A stretch of 64,000 bases of DNA, from positions 1,116,001-1,180,000 of the forward strand of contig OY787448.1 in assembly GCA_963678855.1 (NCBI GenBank), written 5' to 3'. Every line of letters begins with the position of its first letter. Positions within the stretch are counted from its first letter, which is position 1. Below the pieces are notes generated by a model, which was given only the letters and a program-made list of their open reading frames with translations, did no database searches and was not told the DNA's origin. This document shows, piece after piece, positions 42,960 through 51,594 of this stretch. The DNA is from F22 sp963678855 (GTDB taxonomy: Bacteria; Bacteroidota; Bacteroidia; Bacteroidales; Bacteroidaceae). A program made the translations under genes and the position numbers.

Positions 42960-43388
42960 ATGGAAAAGCCTATGAGTTTTGTGGATGCAATCAAATTGTG
43001 TCTTACTGAGAAATACGTCAACTTTAGCGACAGAGCTAGACGTTCAGAATATTGGTACTTTGTACTATTTAATTTCCTAGTATCTGCTGCAATCAACATT
43101 GTGTTTGGCGAAGGTGTTGTATTGAGATTGGTATCTCTTGCCCTACTTGTACCTAGCATCGCAGTGGCTATCCGCCGCCTACATGACACTGGCCGCTCAG
43201 GCTGGAACTTCCTATGGGTATTACTACCTGTGATTGGATGGATCATCCTTCTTATCTACTATGTACAAGATAGCCAACCAGGGGCCAACCAATGGGGGCC
43301 AAACCCAAAGCAATTTGAGATCCCTCAATCAGAAGCCCCAGCTTCAGAGCCAGCTCAAGAAAGAACAGAAGAAGCAACAGAAGAATAA
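42960..43388 (+). CDS. DUF805 family inner-membrane protein
   Basis: A 142-residue protein of the DUF805 (YhaH-like) family. FSDRARRSEYWYFVLFNFLVSAAINIVFG opens the domain, SLALLVPSIAVAIRRLHDTGRSGWNFLWVLLPVIGWIILLIYYVQDSQPGANQWGPNP closes it; the RRLHDTGRSGW motif is diagnostic. Three or four hydrophobic segments are visible, and a Pro/Glu/Gln-rich tail follows residue 115. The function of DUF805 is not known. It is monocistronic, between its own promoter and the terminator shared with the convergent pfp gene. Confidence 0.92.
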   Translation: MEKPMSFVDAIKLCLTEKYVNFSDRARRSEYWYFVLFNFLVSAAINIVFGEGVVLRLVSLALLVPSIAVAIRRLHDTGRSGWNFLWVLLPVIGWIILLIYYVQDSQPGANQWGPNPKQFEIPQSEAPASEPAQERTEEATEE

Positions 43389-43418
43389 GTCCAACATTAG
43401 AGAGACTACTATATAGAA

Positions 43419-43460
43419 AAAGCGTGTATCGCATCTCTTTCGAGATTTGCAATACACGCT
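43419..43460. terminator. terminator between the DUF805 gene and pfp
   Basis: Outer stem AAGCGTGTAT / ATACACGCTT and inner ATCTC-TTTC-GAGAT. A run of T lies on the minus strand (after pfp); the plus side is only T-poor. Confidence 0.8.
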
Positions 43461-43507
43461 TAAATTATATCTTGAATAATCAAGGACTATCTAGGATAGC
43501 GTATAGA

Positions 43508-45154
43508 TTACTTAGATTGCTCTAGTTGAAGAGTCTTTGTAGGTTGATCACATACTTCTGTTGGGCCGAAGTATTGGATAGGACCTGGGTACACGTAGCT
43601 AGTAGTCTTAGCCCACTCTTCGCGGTTTGCAGCGAAAGTTTGGAATGGCTTATCTTCTAGCTTCACAAGAGCCTTTTGGATTACTGGCTTCATTTCACCG
43701 TGACGACGTTCCATGTTCATCATCATTGTGATAGGTACACCACCTGCAATCCATTCAGCAGCAGGAGCAGTTGTGTTACGTACAGAAGACATGTAACCAG
43801 TCTTACCGTTAGCGATCAAAGCAGACGCTGTGTAACCTAGTGCGTAGCAGTAATCAGCATCGTAGTTTGATGGAGCAGCACAACGACCTTCGTAACCGAA
43901 GAAGTGGTGTTGAGCAGCAAATTTACCATCGAACTTACCTTCTTCTTTCCACTCAGCTAGCTTAGTACCAACCATTTCAGAAAGCAACTTCTCAGTTTCG
44001 ATCAATGATACTTGTACGTTACCGTGTGGGTCACGATCAAGAGTCAATTGACGAGCTACACCTTCTGGAAGACTAGCATATACAGAAGCATTTTCTTCAG
44101 AAAGGTGAGAGATAATATACTCACGTTGGTGAGACTTCTTCACGTGAGAGAAATCTTCTGCGTTGTGAGCCAAGAAATCATTCAACTCAGCGATAAGACG
44201 CTTCATAGCTGGGATAAACTCGATCAAACCTTCTGGAATAAGTACAGTACCGAAGTTGTTACCTGCAGCAGCACGGTCCGCAACGATTTGAGCTACGTAT
44301 GTTACTACGTCGTCAAGAGACATATCCTTAGCTTCAACTTCCTCAGAGATGATAGCGATATTTGGTTGAGTTTGAAGAGCACACTCAAGACCGATGTGAG
44401 ACGCAGAACGACCCATCAACTTGATGAAGTGCCAGTACTTCTTAGCAGAGTTACAGTCACGTTGGATGTTACCGATAACTTCGCTGTATACTTTACATGC
44501 TGTATCGAAACCGAAAGAAGTTTCAATCATTTCGTTCTTCAAGTCACCGTCGATAGTCTTAGGACAACCCACAACTTGAACACCTGCGTTTTGTGCAGCA
44601 TAGTACTCAGCAAGTACACAAGCGTTTGTATTAGAGTCATCACCACCGATGATAACCAATGCCTTAATATCTAGTTCTTTCAAGATTTCAAGACCCTTGT
44701 CAAATTGCTCAGTAGCTTCTAGCTTAGTACGACCAGAACCGATGATATCGAAACCACCTGTGTTGCGGTATTCGTCGATAATTTCTGGAGTCAATTCCAT
44801 ATACTTGTGATCTACAAGACCACCAGGGCCTAGAAGAAAACCGAATACGCGGCTATCCTTGTTCATGCTCTTGACACCATCGAAGATACCAGAGATTACG
44901 TTGTGACCACCAGGAGCTTGACCACCTGAAAGGATAACACCTACATTGATTGCTGGCAATTCAGCAGCTGCATCAGCCTCAACAAACTTAAGAACTGGCA
45001 TACCGTAAGTGTTAGGAAAAAGCTCTGCAATAGCTTCTTGGTCAGCTACAGACTGAGTAGCTTCGCCTTCCTCAATTTTCACTGCGCTCAATAGCGCTTT
45101 TGGCAATTTGGGCTGATATGCAGCCCGTGCGATTGAAAGTGCACTTTTAGTCAT
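43508..45154 (-). CDS. pfp: pyrophosphate-dependent phosphofructokinase
   Basis: A 548-residue enzyme of the long PPi-PFK type, interconverting fructose-6-phosphate and fructose-1,6-bisphosphate with pyrophosphate instead of ATP. GGDDS at residues 170-174 has the second Asp that replaces the Gly of ATP-dependent enzymes and blocks ATP binding. PKTIDGD at 198-204 includes the lysine used by PPi enzymes. VGVILSGGQAPGGHN is the phosphate loop near residue 71. It is a single gene; I see no clean TAnnTTTG element upstream (only a near-match at about 45200). Confidence 0.97.
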   Translation of the reverse strand: MTKSALSIARAAYQPKLPKALLSAVKIEEGEATQSVADQEAIAELFPNTYGMPVLKFVEADAAAELPAINVGVILSGGQAPGGHNVISGIFDGVKSMNKDSRVFGFLLGPGGLVDHKYMELTPEIIDEYRNTGGFDIIGSGRTKLEATEQFDKGLEILKELDIKALVIIGGDDSNTNACVLAEYYAAQNAGVQVVGCPKTIDGDLKNEMIETSFGFDTACKVYSEVIGNIQRDCNSAKKYWHFIKLMGRSASHIGLECALQTQPNIAIISEEVEAKDMSLDDVVTYVAQIVADRAAAGNNFGTVLIPEGLIEFIPAMKRLIAELNDFLAHNAEDFSHVKKSHQREYIISHLSEENASVYASLPEGVARQLTLDRDPHGNVQVSLIETEKLLSEMVGTKLAEWKEEGKFDGKFAAQHHFFGYEGRCAAPSNYDADYCYALGYTASALIANGKTGYMSSVRNTTAPAAEWIAGGVPITMMMNMERRHGEMKPVIQKALVKLEDKPFQTFAANREEWAKTTSYVYPGPIQYFGPTEVCDQPTKTLQLEQSK

Positions 45155-45268
45155 CTTGATATGTATTTTAAAATGAAAATGTTCGTTTTACCTTACGCCC
45201 GCAAATTTCGTCTTTTTTTCTCATATATAAAAGAAATCCTGCGGTTAATTTCACAGTGACAGAGCTGT

Positions 45269-46714
45269 TTAAAGCTTATTTTGTTGATTATCTTGATTTC
45301 GTTTCAACTCGTAGACTTCGTACTCCCCACAAATAGGATAAGTATCTTTGTCTTCGTCGTGAGACACATAAATCAAAGTATGCCCTGACTGACTCGTAAA
45401 ATGTCGAATTCTATCACTCACCAGCGCTCTATTATGTTCATCTAATCCATGGTGCGGCTCATCCAAAATCAGCAGTTCTGGATTCTTCACAAATGCACGT
45501 GCCAACAACACCAGGCGCTGCTCTCCACTAGAAAGTTGTGTAAATTGTCGCTGTTGAAGATGCACTATATCAAAGCGCTCCATCATAATCTGGGCTTGTA
45601 ATCGCTGCCCTGCATCAGCAGCTCTATACATCCCCACTCTATCATGCAAACCAGACGCGACCACCTCTATAGCAGGCACAGGCTTGCTGTAGGCTCTATG
45701 CAATTCTGGGGAAAAATAACCAATGCGGTGTTTTATTTCCCATACACTTTCTCCTGTACCTCGCTTACGTCCAAACAACTGCATATCCACCGCATACCCC
45801 TGCGGATTATCGGCACAGACTAGACTTATCAAAGTGGACTTCCCACTACCATTAGGCCCTTTCAATACACAGTGCTTGCCTCGATGAACATTCCAATCAA
45901 TATGATCTAATATCACAAACTCACCATACTGAATAGAAACATCTCGTAAAGATATAATCTCTTCGTTACAAGAGGTATCCTTCTTTTTTTCATAAGCTTG
46001 CACTGGCATCAACATGTGATCAGAAAAAACTTCACCTTCACCCTTGTAAAAGCGCTCCAAAGCAGTTTCCTGTCTATTGAGCAAATACTCATTTAGTGGC
46101 CAACACGCTTTAAACTCTCTATTCTCTACCTGAGCAACATGTGTAATGCAACTCGGAAAATCTTCCCATCGACTAGCCAACACCATCAACTGCGTATGCC
46201 CTTCTTCTGCAACTCCTGAGAAGAGTTTATCCACAGCTTGTCTAGCCTCTGTATCTAAACCTATAAAAGGATTATCTAAAACCAGCAGACGAGGACGATT
46301 AGCAAGCACCTCACGTAAATGATGCATACGAAGTTCACCACAACTCAGTGCCACTATAGGCTTGCCATTGACCTTCTCAACATGATCTACCCCCATACTA
46401 TGCCACCTTTGTTGATGATAGTAACTTTTATCAGCAACACCATAGCCATCCCTAAAATTGAGAGTAGCCACCTGTTTATACCCTGGCACCACTTCACCAG
46501 TAGAACTATACCATGTAATGCTACCATTTTGCAGAGCATGCACACCCAAGATCAACTGCATCAGTTGGGTCTTCCCAGATGCATTATCTCCAAAGACAGC
46601 GATCTGTTGACCCGGGAAAATTTTCCAAGTCACTGGCGACTTCATCTGCACACCAGCGTAAAGCGCCCAAGCAGACTGTATCTCAACAAGAGGAAATGTA
46701 TATGTTGTCTTCAT
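45269..46714 (-). CDS. modF: ModF-like double ABC ATPase with degenerate first domain
   Basis: A 481-residue soluble protein with two ABC domains and no membrane segment. Domain 2 matches E. coli ModF closely around GPNGSGKSTLISLVCADNPQGY, LFGRKRGTGESVWEIKHRIGYFSPELH, LSSGEQR, LLILDEPHHGLD and VSHDEDK (H-loop). Domain 1 has Walker A GDNASGKT (42-49) but LSCGE (123-127) for the signature, Asn148 in place of the catalytic Glu in LLVLDNPF, and no H-loop histidine, so it probably binds but does not hydrolyse ATP. ModF's role is unclear (molybdate-linked in E. coli, PhrA-like). No molybdate transporter genes are here. It starts 4 bp after the phosphodiesterase stop. Confidence 0.85.
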   Translation of the reverse strand: MKTTYTFPLVEIQSAWALYAGVQMKSPVTWKIFPGQQIAVFGDNASGKTQLMQLILGVHALQNGSITWYSSTGEVVPGYKQVATLNFRDGYGVADKSYYHQQRWHSMGVDHVEKVNGKPIVALSCGELRMHHLREVLANRPRLLVLDNPFIGLDTEARQAVDKLFSGVAEEGHTQLMVLASRWEDFPSCITHVAQVENREFKACWPLNEYLLNRQETALERFYKGEGEVFSDHMLMPVQAYEKKKDTSCNEEIISLRDVSIQYGEFVILDHIDWNVHRGKHCVLKGPNGSGKSTLISLVCADNPQGYAVDMQLFGRKRGTGESVWEIKHRIGYFSPELHRAYSKPVPAIEVVASGLHDRVGMYRAADAGQRLQAQIMMERFDIVHLQQRQFTQLSSGEQRLVLLARAFVKNPELLILDEPHHGLDEHNRALVSDRIRHFTSQSGHTLIYVSHDEDKDTYPICGEYEVYELKRNQDNQQNKL

Positions 46715-46717
46715 AAT

Positions 46718-47209
46718 TTAGTCGGATAATTCGATAACCTCTAGATCTTTAATCTCTTTACCATCAATCACAAATCGCATCAAAGTACGCACTTTGTGAA
46801 AACCTTGCTGTCCCGCAGCTCCAGGATTGAGATGCATCAGACGTAAAGTCTTATCATATTTCACTTTCAAGATATGGCTATGCCCACTGATAAAAAGTGC
46901 AGGAGGAGACACAAACAAGGCAGTACGAATACTACTATCATAGCGACCAGGATAACCACCAATATGTTTCATCAACACATCGACACCTTCAATCATAAAA
47001 CGATTGACCTCTGGATATCGCGCACGAATCTCGTGCCCATCACAATTACCACGCACGGCACGTACAGGTTTAAACGTCTCTAGCTTATCAGCCACCTCTA
47101 CGGAGCCAATATCACCCACATGCCATATCTCATCACAATCCTTAAAGTGAACAAGGTATTTATCATCCCACCAAGCGTGAGTATCGGAAAGTAGACCTAT
47201 CTTTTTCAT
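46718..47209 (-). CDS. YfcE/MJ0936-type metallophosphodiesterase
   Basis: A 163-residue calcineurin-like phosphodiesterase, with metal ligands in IGLLSDTHAWWD, IWHVGDIGS, VRGNCDGHE, MKHIGGYPG and SGHSH. Members hydrolyse simple phosphodiesters or cyclic nucleotides. The frame can begin two codons upstream at a GTG (47215), but the ATG at 47209 gives the usual family start. The -7 element at 47215-47222 is so close that the mRNA would begin at or just before this ATG. It is co-transcribed with the ModF-like gene and divergent from a MarR regulator. Confidence 0.9.
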   Translation of the reverse strand: MKKIGLLSDTHAWWDDKYLVHFKDCDEIWHVGDIGSVEVADKLETFKPVRAVRGNCDGHEIRARYPEVNRFMIEGVDVLMKHIGGYPGRYDSSIRTALFVSPPALFISGHSHILKVKYDKTLRLMHLNPGAAGQQGFHKVRTLMRFVIDGKEIKDLEVIELSD

Positions 47210-47214
47210 ACTCA

Positions 47215-47222
47215 CAAAGATA
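47215..47222 (-). promoter_or_regulatory. -7 promoter element abutting the phosphodiesterase start codon
   Basis: CAAAGATA on plus is TATCTTTG on minus, ending only 6 bp before the ATG at 47209. The resulting transcript would be leaderless or nearly so. Confidence 0.5.
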
Positions 47223-47316
47223 GCAAAGATTAGAAGACATCAACTGTTTTCTAATCAAAATTCCCACTAAAACACCAAGACTCTCCTCGGCATAACACTT
47301 AAAAAACACGAATTCA

Positions 47317-47348
47317 TTTGCGCATACAAATAGAAGCTAGTATCTTTA
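47317..47348 (+). promoter_or_regulatory. -33/-7 promoter for the marR-type gene
   Basis: TTTG at 47317-47320, a 20-bp spacer, and TATCTTTA at 47341-47348 (last base of the -7 box off consensus), 22 bp upstream of the ATG. Confidence 0.55.
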
Positions 47349-47370
47349 CCTCCAATAAAAACAAATAAAT

Positions 47371-47826
47371 ATGAGTACTTGTAATAAAGCATACCAAGAG
47401 TGTTGCCTGTATTTCACAGCCAACTCCCTATCAAGGTTGATTACAACCATGGCAGACGAATCCTTTCGCATCACAGGCTTATCTCCATCATATGGACACC
47501 TTATGTTGACATTGATTGAGCAACCTGGATTAAGCCAAAATGAACTTAGTCACATTATGAACCTGCAACCGTCTACAATGACTCGATTTATAGACAAATT
47601 GATTCTATTGGAATATGTAGAGAGAGTTCAACAAGGCCGAAGTGCCATCATACATCCCACAGAAAAAGGTCTTGCACTTCGCCCACTAATCGACAAAGCT
47701 TTAGCGAACCTCTACAACAAATACTGTGAGATATTGGGTAAAGAATTTGCTATTAAACTCACAAGTGAGATTTATAAAGCCAGCGAGATTCTTAGAGAGA
47801 AAAAGTACGCCCCCAAAAAAAGGTAG
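47371..47826 (+). CDS. MarR-family transcriptional regulator
   Basis: A 151-residue winged-helix repressor. The helix-turn-helix lies at about residues 58-80 (LSQNELSHIMNLQPSTMTRFIDKLILLEYVER) and the wing RVQQGRSAIIHPTEKGLALRPLI follows, typical of MarR proteins. Flanking helices form the dimer interface, and several cysteines (Cys4, Cys11, Cys12) near the N-terminus could be redox-active but are unproven. It is divergent from the phosphodiesterase-modF operon across 160 bp and may control it as well as itself. The terminator stem begins at its stop codon. Confidence 0.9.
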   Translation: MSTCNKAYQECCLYFTANSLSRLITTMADESFRITGLSPSYGHLMLTLIEQPGLSQNELSHIMNLQPSTMTRFIDKLILLEYVERVQQGRSAIIHPTEKGLALRPLIDKALANLYNKYCEILGKEFAIKLTSEIYKASEILREKKYAPKKR

Positions 47827-47852
47827 CGTTGCTCAAACGCTACCATTTTTTG
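47822..47852 (+). terminator. terminator after the marR-type gene
   Basis: A perfect 9-bp inverted repeat (GGTAGCGTT / AACGCTACC) with a 5-nt loop followed by six T. The stem overlaps the stop codon. Confidence 0.92.
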
Positions 47853-47939
47853 TATCTCCATCCTTCCTAAAAAGTAAAGGCATAAAAAAAAGAGCCAGCT
47901 AAGTAAAAACTTGCTAACTCTTAAATCTTCTCTCTGTAG

Positions 47940-48014
47940 TCGGGGTACCAGGATTCGAACCTGGGACCCCCTGCTCCCAAAGCAGGTGCGCTAACCGGAC
48001 TGCGCTACACCCCG
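47940..48014 (-). tRNA. tRNA-Pro(UGG), copy 1
   Basis: A 75-nt cloverleaf on the minus strand. Acceptor CGGGGTG pairs with TACCCCG, the anticodon stem is CCTGC / GCAGG with loop TTTGGGA (anticodon TGG), and the T-arm contains GGTTCGAATCC. CCA is not encoded. It is identical in sequence to the second copy. Confidence 0.97.
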
Positions 48015-48057
48015 AAAAGAATGCTCGAGAAATCAGAAACTAAACTTTGGCCTTTCG

Positions 48058-48132
48058 TCGGGGTACCAGGATTCGAACCTGGGACCCCCTGCTCCCAAAG
48101 CAGGTGCGCTAACCGGACTGCGCTACACCCCG
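48058..48132 (-). tRNA. tRNA-Pro(UGG), copy 2
   Basis: Identical to the copy at 47940-48014, starting 118 nt further along. Only the gene, not the flanks, is repeated, so it is a tandem tRNA duplication. On the minus strand this copy is transcribed first. Confidence 0.97.
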
Positions 48133-48244
48133 ATAGGCTTTATCTAGTCGCTTTGTTTCTCAAAAGCGATGCAAAGATACGGCTTTATTCCAAACCGCCA
48201 AAATATTCTATCACTTTTTTGTCACAAAATTGTTTTTTCTCATT

Positions 48245-49633
48245 TTACCAGCAGGTAATACCCTCGTCATCTGGAAACAACTCTTCCTTTTTAAAGACAG
48301 GATCTTTGATTCCTTGTTTACGCTTTTCTCTATAATCTTTCAGCAAAGCAAAAGCTTTAGGCCCAAGCTGCACAATAGCAATCAAATTGCACGCTGTCAT
48401 CAGAGCAATCATCACGTCAACTAAGTTCCAAGCCAGCTCCAAACTCATAAAGGCACCCAACATCACCATTACGCCTACAAGCAATCGATAAGCAAGCATT
48501 ACCCTAGAGTCTTGTGTGATAAAGCGCACGTTGGCCTCTCCATAATAATAATTACCCAAAACACTACTATAAGCAAACAAGAAGATTGCCAACATCACGA
48601 AGTAACTACCAAACGATCCCACTTCCTCAGACAAAGCCACTTGTGTAAGCTGGATACCATTATAAGTACCATCCAAAGCAGCCCCACTACATAGAATAAT
48701 AAAAGCAGTACAAGTACAAATCACCAACGTATCTGTAAACACGCCCAATGCTTGTACCAAACCTTGCTTCACTGGATGACTTACATCTGCAGTCGCTGCC
48801 GCATTTGGCGCCGACCCTTCCCCAGCTTCATTACTAAAGATACCACGTTTAATACCATTCATCAGCGCAGCACCAATTCCTCCACCTAAAGCTTGCTCCC
48901 AGCCAAAGGCACTACGGAAAATCATTCCGAAAACAGCAGGAATTTCTGCAATATTCCAAGCGACAACCACAACAGCCAAAAGCAAATACGCCAGCGCCAT
49001 AAACGGCACAACCAAACTACTAACTTTTGCAACTCTATGAATACCACCAAATATAATCAGTAATGTCATCACTAGGAGAACAAGTCCAGTGACCATAGGA
49101 GATATGTTTAAGCCTTTTTCTAATGCCGCTGCTATCGTATTACTTTGTACAGAGTTATTCACAAAGCCAAAGCCTAATGTAATCAAGACAGCAAAGACCA
49201 CACCCATCCAGCGGCGGCCGAGTCCGTACATCATATAATACGCAGGACCTCCTACAAAAGAATGTCGCCCTCTTACTTTATACAATTGAGCTAGTGTAGA
49301 TTCTACAAAAGACGTAGCTGCACCGAACAAAGCAATAATCCACATCCAAAAGACAGCCCCAGGACCACCCAGCACGATAGCCGTCGCTACCCCAGCCAAA
49401 TTACCCGTTCCCACTCGAGCAGCTAGAGACACAGCAAAAGCTTCAAAAGAACTAATATGTTTGCCTTCAGCACTAGAGGAATCGAGCAATAAGCGGCCCA
49501 TCTCCTTTAATTCCTTAAGCTGCACAAACTTACTACGAATAGTAAAATAGAAAGCGCAAACCAACAGGCAGGTAATTAATATATAAATCCACAAGAAGTC
49601 ACTGATACTCTGAACGAGGTCATTGAATGTCAT
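48245..49633 (-). CDS. alanine/sodium symporter (AGCS family)
   Basis: A 462-residue inner-membrane amino-acid:Na+ symporter with 10-11 transmembrane segments. Its signatures are RVGTGNLAGVATAIVLGGPGAVFWMW and KGRHSFVGG-like loop RGRHSFVGGPAYYMMYGLG, then SNEAGEGSAPNAAATADVSHPVKQGL. The frame extends to 49741, but the promoter at 49678-49685 lies inside that extension, so the start is the ATG at 49633 (MTFNDLVQSI). Substrate is alanine or glycine by family. Confidence 0.93.
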   Translation of the reverse strand: MTFNDLVQSISDFLWIYILITCLLVCAFYFTIRSKFVQLKELKEMGRLLLDSSSAEGKHISSFEAFAVSLAARVGTGNLAGVATAIVLGGPGAVFWMWIIALFGAATSFVESTLAQLYKVRGRHSFVGGPAYYMMYGLGRRWMGVVFAVLITLGFGFVNNSVQSNTIAAALEKGLNISPMVTGLVLLVMTLLIIFGGIHRVAKVSSLVVPFMALAYLLLAVVVVAWNIAEIPAVFGMIFRSAFGWEQALGGGIGAALMNGIKRGIFSNEAGEGSAPNAAATADVSHPVKQGLVQALGVFTDTLVICTCTAFIILCSGAALDGTYNGIQLTQVALSEEVGSFGSYFVMLAIFLFAYSSVLGNYYYGEANVRFITQDSRVMLAYRLLVGVMVMLGAFMSLELAWNLVDVMIALMTACNLIAIVQLGPKAFALLKDYREKRKQGIKDPVFKKEELFPDDEGITCW

Positions 49634-49677
49634 AAAATTTTGTTTGTTTGAGGTTATTATATTTATTGTATAAGTCA

Positions 49678-49685
49678 CAAATATA
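49678..49685 (-). promoter_or_regulatory. -7 promoter element for the alanine/sodium symporter gene
   Basis: CAAATATA on plus is TATATTTG on minus, 44 bp upstream of the chosen start. It rules out a start at 49741. Confidence 0.7.
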
Positions 49686-49719
49686 CCACAATTTTCTTTC
49701 AGAATCAACCGAATATATA

Positions 49720-49727
49720 TACATTTG
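49720..49727 (+). promoter_or_regulatory. -7 promoter element for zupT
   Basis: TACATTTG, with a TTTC near -33 at a 19-bp spacing, 29 bp upstream of the zupT ATG. It lies back to back with the symporter promoter. Confidence 0.65.
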
Positions 49728-49756
49728 TAACATAGTGACACATAAAAACTTTACTT

Positions 49757-50578
49757 ATGGCAACACACAATATCCTAATTCCGTTTTTACTTACACTTTT
49801 TGCTGGGCTAGCCACTGGTATCGGTAGTGCTATAGCCTTTGCAGCCAAGACTACAAACAAACGTTTTTTAGCTGGATCCCTCGGGTTTTCTGCGGGCGTC
49901 ATGATATATGTTTCATTCGTTGAACTTTTTAGTGAAGCTCAGCACACATTGTCTGATGCACACGGCGAACACTGGGGAACCATCATCACCGTACTATGCT
50001 TCTTTGGTGGCATGCTATTAATCGGAGTTATTGACCGCTTTGTACCTAGTTTTGAAAATCCCCATGAAATTCGCTCAGTAGAAGACATGCAAAACCCACA
50101 AAAAGCTGTAGACTTCAACACGCACAACAAAATGATGCGCGTAGGTCTTATGTCCGCACTAGCTATCGGCATCCACAATTTTCCCGAAGGTATGGCCACA
50201 TTCATGTCGGCCCTTCAAGACCCAACATTAGGTATCGCCATCGCTGTTGCAGTGGCTATCCACAATATTCCTGAAGGTATCGCCGTCGCAGTACCAATCT
50301 ATTTTGCCACCCGCAATAAGAAGAAAGCCTTTTATCTATCATTACTCTCAGGTTTAGCTGAACCAATAGGTGCTGTAGTAGCCTATTTGATATTAATGCC
50401 ATTCCTGTCAGAGACCCTACTGGGATGTGTCTTTGCAGCTGTAGCTGGTATCATGGTGTTTATTTCACTAGACGAACTGTTACCTGCTGCTCAAGAATAT
50501 GGCGAGCACCACTATTCTATCTGGGGGCTGGTACTAGGTATGATAGTCATGGCCACAAGCCTTATCATGCTTGTCTAA
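49757..50578 (+). CDS. zupT: ZIP-family zinc transporter ZupT
   Basis: A 273-residue inner-membrane divalent-metal importer with eight hydrophobic segments. The metal-binding helices are intact: HNFPEGMATF (about 137-146) and HNIPEGIAVAVP (about 169-180), plus a third acidic position in FISLDELLPAAQEYGEHH. It closely follows E. coli ZupT (FLLTLFAGLATGIGSAIAF at the start). It is monocistronic and divergent from the symporter gene. Confidence 0.97.
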   Translation: MATHNILIPFLLTLFAGLATGIGSAIAFAAKTTNKRFLAGSLGFSAGVMIYVSFVELFSEAQHTLSDAHGEHWGTIITVLCFFGGMLLIGVIDRFVPSFENPHEIRSVEDMQNPQKAVDFNTHNKMMRVGLMSALAIGIHNFPEGMATFMSALQDPTLGIAIAVAVAIHNIPEGIAVAVPIYFATRNKKKAFYLSLLSGLAEPIGAVVAYLILMPFLSETLLGCVFAAVAGIMVFISLDELLPAAQEYGEHHYSIWGLVLGMIVMATSLIMLV

Positions 50579-50644
50579 GCACATGCATTTCTGTTATCAA
50601 CAACAAATCAAGCAGCACTATCCACATAGTCTAGAAGTTTTCAC

Positions 50645-50652
50645 TATCTTTG
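50645..50652 (+). promoter_or_regulatory. -7 promoter element for rmlA-rmlC
   Basis: TATCTTTG, 36 bp upstream of the rmlA ATG. No clear TTTG is at -33. Confidence 0.65.
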
Positions 50653-50688
50653 TACGTGCTGAAATTTTAACCCAACAATACACTCCAT

Positions 50689-51579
50689 ATGAAAGGTATA
50701 GTACTAGCTGGTGGTAGTGGCACACGTCTCTACCCTATTACAAAAGGCGTAAGCAAACAACTACTTCCGATTTACGATAAACCAATGATATATTACCCAG
50801 TGTCTGTATTGATGCTTGCTGGTATACGCGATATCTTAATTATATCTACTCCACATGACCTGCCAGGCTTCAAACGCCTGATGGGAGATGGCTCACAGTT
50901 TGGTGTTCATCTGGAATACGCTGAACAGCCAAGCCCAGATGGACTAGCACAAGCTTTTATCATCGGAGAAGAGTTTATCGGTGACGATTCAGTCTGTCTA
51001 GTACTAGGAGATAACATTTTCTACGGCCAAAGTTTTACGGAGCAGCTGAAAAGCGCAGTTAAGAACGTAGACGTTGATAACAAAGCGACTGTCTTCGGAT
51101 ACTATGTAAGCGATCCAGAACGCTATGGTGTAGCAGAATTTGACGAAGTAGGCAAATGCTTGTCTATCGAGGAGAAGCCAGCTGAGCCAAAATCCAACTA
51201 TGCCGTTGTTGGTTTGTATTTCTATCCAAACAGTGTAGTAGATGTAGCCAAAAACATCAAACCATCCCCTCGTGGCGAACTAGAAATCACCACAGTCAAC
51301 CAACACTACCTAGAACAAGATGACCTGATGGTACAAAAGCTAGGACGTGGATTTGCTTGGCTAGATACAGGTACGCACGACTCTCTAAGCGAAGCTTCTA
51401 CATTTATCGAAGTTATCGAAAAACGTCAAGGACTAAAGATTGCTTGTTTGGAACAAATTGCACTAGAACAAGGCTGGATTAGCCCAGAGGCACTTATAGA
51501 GATTGCTCAACCTATGCGCAAAAACCAATACGGCCAATATCTGATCGAAATGGCTGAGAAGAAAACAGCAAAGAAATAA
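50689..51579 (+). CDS. rmlA: glucose-1-phosphate thymidylyltransferase RmlA
   Basis: A 296-residue nucleotidyltransferase making dTDP-glucose, the first step to dTDP-rhamnose. MKGIVLAGGSGTRLYPIT is the nucleotide-binding signature, with KQLLPIYDKPMIYYP following. DGLAQAFIIGEEFIGDD and VLGDNIFYG carry the substrate site, and GFAWLDTGTHDSL lies near the C-terminus. It is first of a two-gene operon with rmlC (15 bp gap). Confidence 0.97.
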   Translation: MKGIVLAGGSGTRLYPITKGVSKQLLPIYDKPMIYYPVSVLMLAGIRDILIISTPHDLPGFKRLMGDGSQFGVHLEYAEQPSPDGLAQAFIIGEEFIGDDSVCLVLGDNIFYGQSFTEQLKSAVKNVDVDNKATVFGYYVSDPERYGVAEFDEVGKCLSIEEKPAEPKSNYAVVGLYFYPNSVVDVAKNIKPSPRGELEITTVNQHYLEQDDLMVQKLGRGFAWLDTGTHDSLSEASTFIEVIEKRQGLKIACLEQIALEQGWISPEALIEIAQPMRKNQYGQYLIEMAEKKTAKK

Positions 51580-51594
51580 ATATAGAGTAACAAT

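Noticed and set aside
47940..48132. Attachment site for an integrated element at the duplicated tRNA-Pro
   Set aside because: Both tRNAs are complete and identical, only 43 bp apart, with no integrase or element between or beside them. It is a simple tandem duplication.
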